From the NCBI GenBank assembly GCA_903931355.1, contig CAIZCB010000179.1, positions 1 through 7,028 on the forward strand: a DNA stretch of 7,028 nt, written 5' to 3'. Origin of the DNA: an uncultured Pseudomonadota bacterium (GTDB taxonomy: Bacteria; Pseudomonadota; Gammaproteobacteria; Methylococcales; Methylomonadaceae). Positions 4,827-7,028 of the stretch are shown in pieces (position 1 is the stretch's first letter; every line of letters begins with the position of its first letter). Under the pieces are notes generated by a model that was given only the letters and a program-made list of their open reading frames with translations, was not told the origin of the DNA and made no database searches. A program made the position numbers and the translations under genes.

Positions 4827-7028
4827 ATGATTAAACAACCTCACCGTTTGCAGTGGCTAGGGCTGTTGCTGATTTTATTGACTAGCTCTGCACAGGCACA
4901 ATTTAAAGTTGGTATATTCACTACACCGTTTGTTTTAAGTCAAAAATTCAAGTTACTGGAACAAGCGGCTAAACAGCAAGGTGTAGAGTTAGCTTGGCTG
5001 CAATTAGATAGTAATAGCACTGACTCAGCGATAAAAAACAGCTTAAATGCTGTCAATTTATTGATCATTGATGCACCTCGCAACGAAGATCAATCAGCAA
5101 TCGATAAAGCGCTAGGTAAAGTTTTACGAGAAAAGAAATTACCTACTTTACATGTCAATGTCATGAGCCCGCCGATCCGTTTTCGTAGCGAAAACATGCC
5201 GGAAGCGGAAGGCGAAAAGCTATTTAACTATTATGTTAATGGCACACGCGCCAATCATGATTTGATGTTTAGCTTTATCAAAACCTGGTCGCAAGGTGGT
5301 GATGTAAGTCAAATTCCAGAACCGATACCATTACCAAACGGTGGTATTTATCACCCAGATTACCCGCAAACTATCTTTGCGGATTTACCGAGCTATTTGG
5401 CTTGGCAGCAAACACGGACAGGTAAAAGCTGGCAGCAACAATCCGTGATAGCGATGGAGATTTCATCCAGTGCTATATCAGATGGTCAAACCCGTGTTTT
5501 AGATGAATCGGTTAAGTCGATAGAGCAAGCAGGTGGAATGCCTTTATTGTTTTATCGGGCTTCTCGCATGGCCAGAAGCCAAGCTGAAATCAGTGCCGCT
5601 AAAACCGATGGAAAACCAGAAGCGAAACAGCAGTCAGCATGGACTAAACCGGTCGAGGCTAAACCAACAGAATCAACCGATAAGTCTGTTAAAGCGGCTG
5701 ATAAAGACGGTATGACCGCTGGCGCAGGCAATGGCTTTCCCAATCCTAAAGCAAATCGCAATGTTGAGATTAATGAACCTTTGATTACCTTGGATGGCAA
5801 ATTATTGCCACAAGTACTGTTAGTTAACACCTTTTTGGGGAGTTCGCCTGACACTCGAAAAGCATGGCATCAAGCCTTAGGTATTCCCGCTATTAATGTT
5901 CTGGCTTATCGCACCGGTAATAAAGATGAGTACATGAAAGACATGGCTGGGATTAATAGCTTCTATCTGCCAATGACTGTGATTAATGCTGAATATATTG
6001 GTTTACAAGATCCGGTGGTTTTGAGCGCCAACGAAGGCGGCGAGTTAGTGCCTATCCCTGAGCAAATGGGGATGTTGGTTGGTAAGGCGATGAATTTGGC
6101 CAAACTGCAAACCCTGTCAAATGCCGATAAAAAGGTTGCCTTATTATTTTGGAATCATCCTCCAGGTGAAAAAAATCAAGGTGCATCGAATTTGAATGTG
6201 CCAAGGTCATTAACCCGACTGATTGATGACTTGCGTGCAGAAGGCTATGGTTTTGATCAAGCCAGCGAACAGGACATTATTGATGCTGTCGCCAATATGT
6301 TACGACCCAGTTACCGGCCTGGTAGTTTGCCTGAATTATTAGAAGGTAAAAATTGGGGCTTTGTTAGTTTAGAGCGCTACAAACAATGGTATTCGCAGTT
6401 GCCAGAGAAAGTTCGCCAAGAAGTGGAAGGCGCTTTTGGCGCGCCAGAACAAAGCAAGTGGATTGCCACGCGAAATGGTGAAAAAGGCTTTGTGATTCCA
6501 CGAATGCAGCAAGGTAATCTAGTGATTATGCCGCAGCCTCAGCGTGGTGAAGTGGCTGACGAACGCGAGAAAAAACTATTCCACGATACCAAAATGCCAC
6601 TCAACCATTTTTATATGGCGGCTTACCTTTGGATTAAGGACGTTTATAAAGCCGATGCGATTGTCCATTTTGGCACCCATGGCTCTCAAGAATGGACGCC
6701 GGGTAAAGAGCGAGGACTTTGGGCGTTTGATTATCCGAATATTTTGGTCGGAAATACGCCAGTGGTTTATCCCTATATTGTTGACAATATCAATGAAGCT
6801 ATTCATGTAAAGCGACGTGGTCGCGGCGTGATAATTAGTCACCAAACACCCGCTTTTGCACCAGCCGGATTATCCGATGATTTTATTAAAATTAACGATT
6901 TAATCCGTGAGTACCGTTCATTGGATCAAGGTTTGGTCAAAGAAAACAGCCGTAAGCTGATTATTGAGCAAGCGGTAAAAATGAATATTCACAAAGACCT
7001 TAAACGTCAGGTCGCTGAACTTGAAAAA
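4827..7028 (+). CDS. cobN: Exported CobN/BchH-family chelatase large subunit, 3' end outside window
   Basis: The frame is open for 734 codons to the window edge; family members usually exceed 1,100 residues, so roughly a third or more is missing. The CobN/magnesium-chelatase H family binds the tetrapyrrole and metal. Diagnostic motifs are YYVNGTRANHDLM (135-147), KKVALLFWNHPPGEKNQG (435-452) and, most telling, IVHFGTHGSQEWTPGKE (612-628) followed by YPYIVDNINEAIHVKRRG (648-665), matching the family's active-site region with H614, H618 and E622. Unlike cytoplasmic CobN it begins with a Sec signal peptide (1-24, hydrophobic LGLLLILLTSS, cleavage after AQA), so it should act in the periplasm. 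A Lys/Ala/Pro-rich low-complexity stretch (about 253-312) is probably a flexible linker. Placement 86 bases after a TonB-dependent receptor suggests work on an imported tetrapyrrole, as with the CobN-like HmuS proteins of Bacteroidetes haem-uptake loci. The symbol is at family level; cobaltochelatase activity is not implied. Confidence 0.88.
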   Translation, partial: MIKQPHRLQWLGLLLILLTSSAQAQFKVGIFTTPFVLSQKFKLLEQAAKQQGVELAWLQLDSNSTDSAIKNSLNAVNLLIIDAPRNEDQSAIDKALGKVLREKKLPTLHVNVMSPPIRFRSENMPEAEGEKLFNYYVNGTRANHDLMFSFIKTWSQGGDVSQIPEPIPLPNGGIYHPDYPQTIFADLPSYLAWQQTRTGKSWQQQSVIAMEISSSAISDGQTRVLDESVKSIEQAGGMPLLFYRASRMARSQAEISAAKTDGKPEAKQQSAWTKPVEAKPTESTDKSVKAADKDGMTAGAGNGFPNPKANRNVEINEPLITLDGKLLPQVLLVNTFLGSSPDTRKAWHQALGIPAINVLAYRTGNKDEYMKDMAGINSFYLPMTVINAEYIGLQDPVVLSANEGGELVPIPEQMGMLVGKAMNLAKLQTLSNADKKVALLFWNHPPGEKNQGASNLNVPRSLTRLIDDLRAEGYGFDQASEQDIIDAVANMLRPSYRPGSLPELLEGKNWGFVSLERYKQWYSQLPEKVRQEVEGAFGAPEQSKWIATRNGEKGFVIPRMQQGNLVIMPQPQRGEVADEREKKLFHDTKMPLNHFYMAAYLWIKDVYKADAIVHFGTHGSQEWTPGKERGLWAFDYPNILVGNTPVVYPYIVDNINEAIHVKRRGRGVIISHQTPAFAPAGLSDDFIKINDLIREYRSLDQGLVKENSRKLIIEQAVKMNIHKDLKRQVAELEK

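Noticed and set aside
5552..5854. 100-codon minus-strand open frame inside the chelatase gene
   Set aside because: It lies opposite the low-complexity linker of a clear family member, where biased codons leave the opposite strand open by chance; no ribosome site or family resemblance is seen.
4827..7028. Ordinary cytoplasmic cobaltochelatase subunit for aerobic cobalamin synthesis
   Set aside because: The signal peptide, the adjacent TonB receptor and the lack of any cobalamin biosynthesis gene in view argue against it, though genes beyond the right edge could change this.

Overview
The window looks like an accessory uptake locus from a Gram-negative bacterium, most likely a moderately AT-rich gammaproteobacterium. 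The evidence is an ECF sigma factor and FecR-type transmembrane regulator pair, a TonB-dependent outer-membrane receptor, and Sec-type signal peptides on the exported proteins. I cannot name the genus; a methanotroph-like or sulfur-oxidiser-like gammaproteobacterium is only a guess from overall style.

Layout, all on the + strand: positions 1-556 hold no convincing gene but are rich in repeats. They contain three copies of a 15-mer (two tandem, one inverted), a perfect palindrome with a longer dyad resembling an operator, and a hairpin followed by a clear Rho-independent terminator. Positions 557-1069 encode a FecI-type ECF sigma factor and 1139-2083 a FecR-type regulator. A 485-base gap (2084-2568) follows. 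It carries two near-identical 18-bp upstream sites, an extra inverted half-site, an IHF-like site and a sigma-54 (-24/-12) promoter match placed exactly for the next gene. Positions 2569-4740 encode a TonB-dependent receptor without an N-terminal signalling domain. After 86 bases containing a strong hairpin comes a CobN/BchH-family chelatase large subunit with a signal peptide (from 4827), still open at the right edge.

Reading of the system: the receptor probably imports a metal complex, plausibly a tetrapyrrole, across the outer membrane. The exported CobN-like protein would then act on it in the periplasm, perhaps removing or exchanging the metal. This differs from ordinary cobaltochelatase, which is cytoplasmic and works with ATP-dependent partners. 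Control appears layered: a FecI/FecR pair lies upstream, but the receptor promoter looks sigma-54 dependent with enhancer-like sites, and the receptor lacks the domain that normally talks to FecR. The substrate, the chelatase reaction and the regulator are inferences; gene families and sequence motifs are seen directly.
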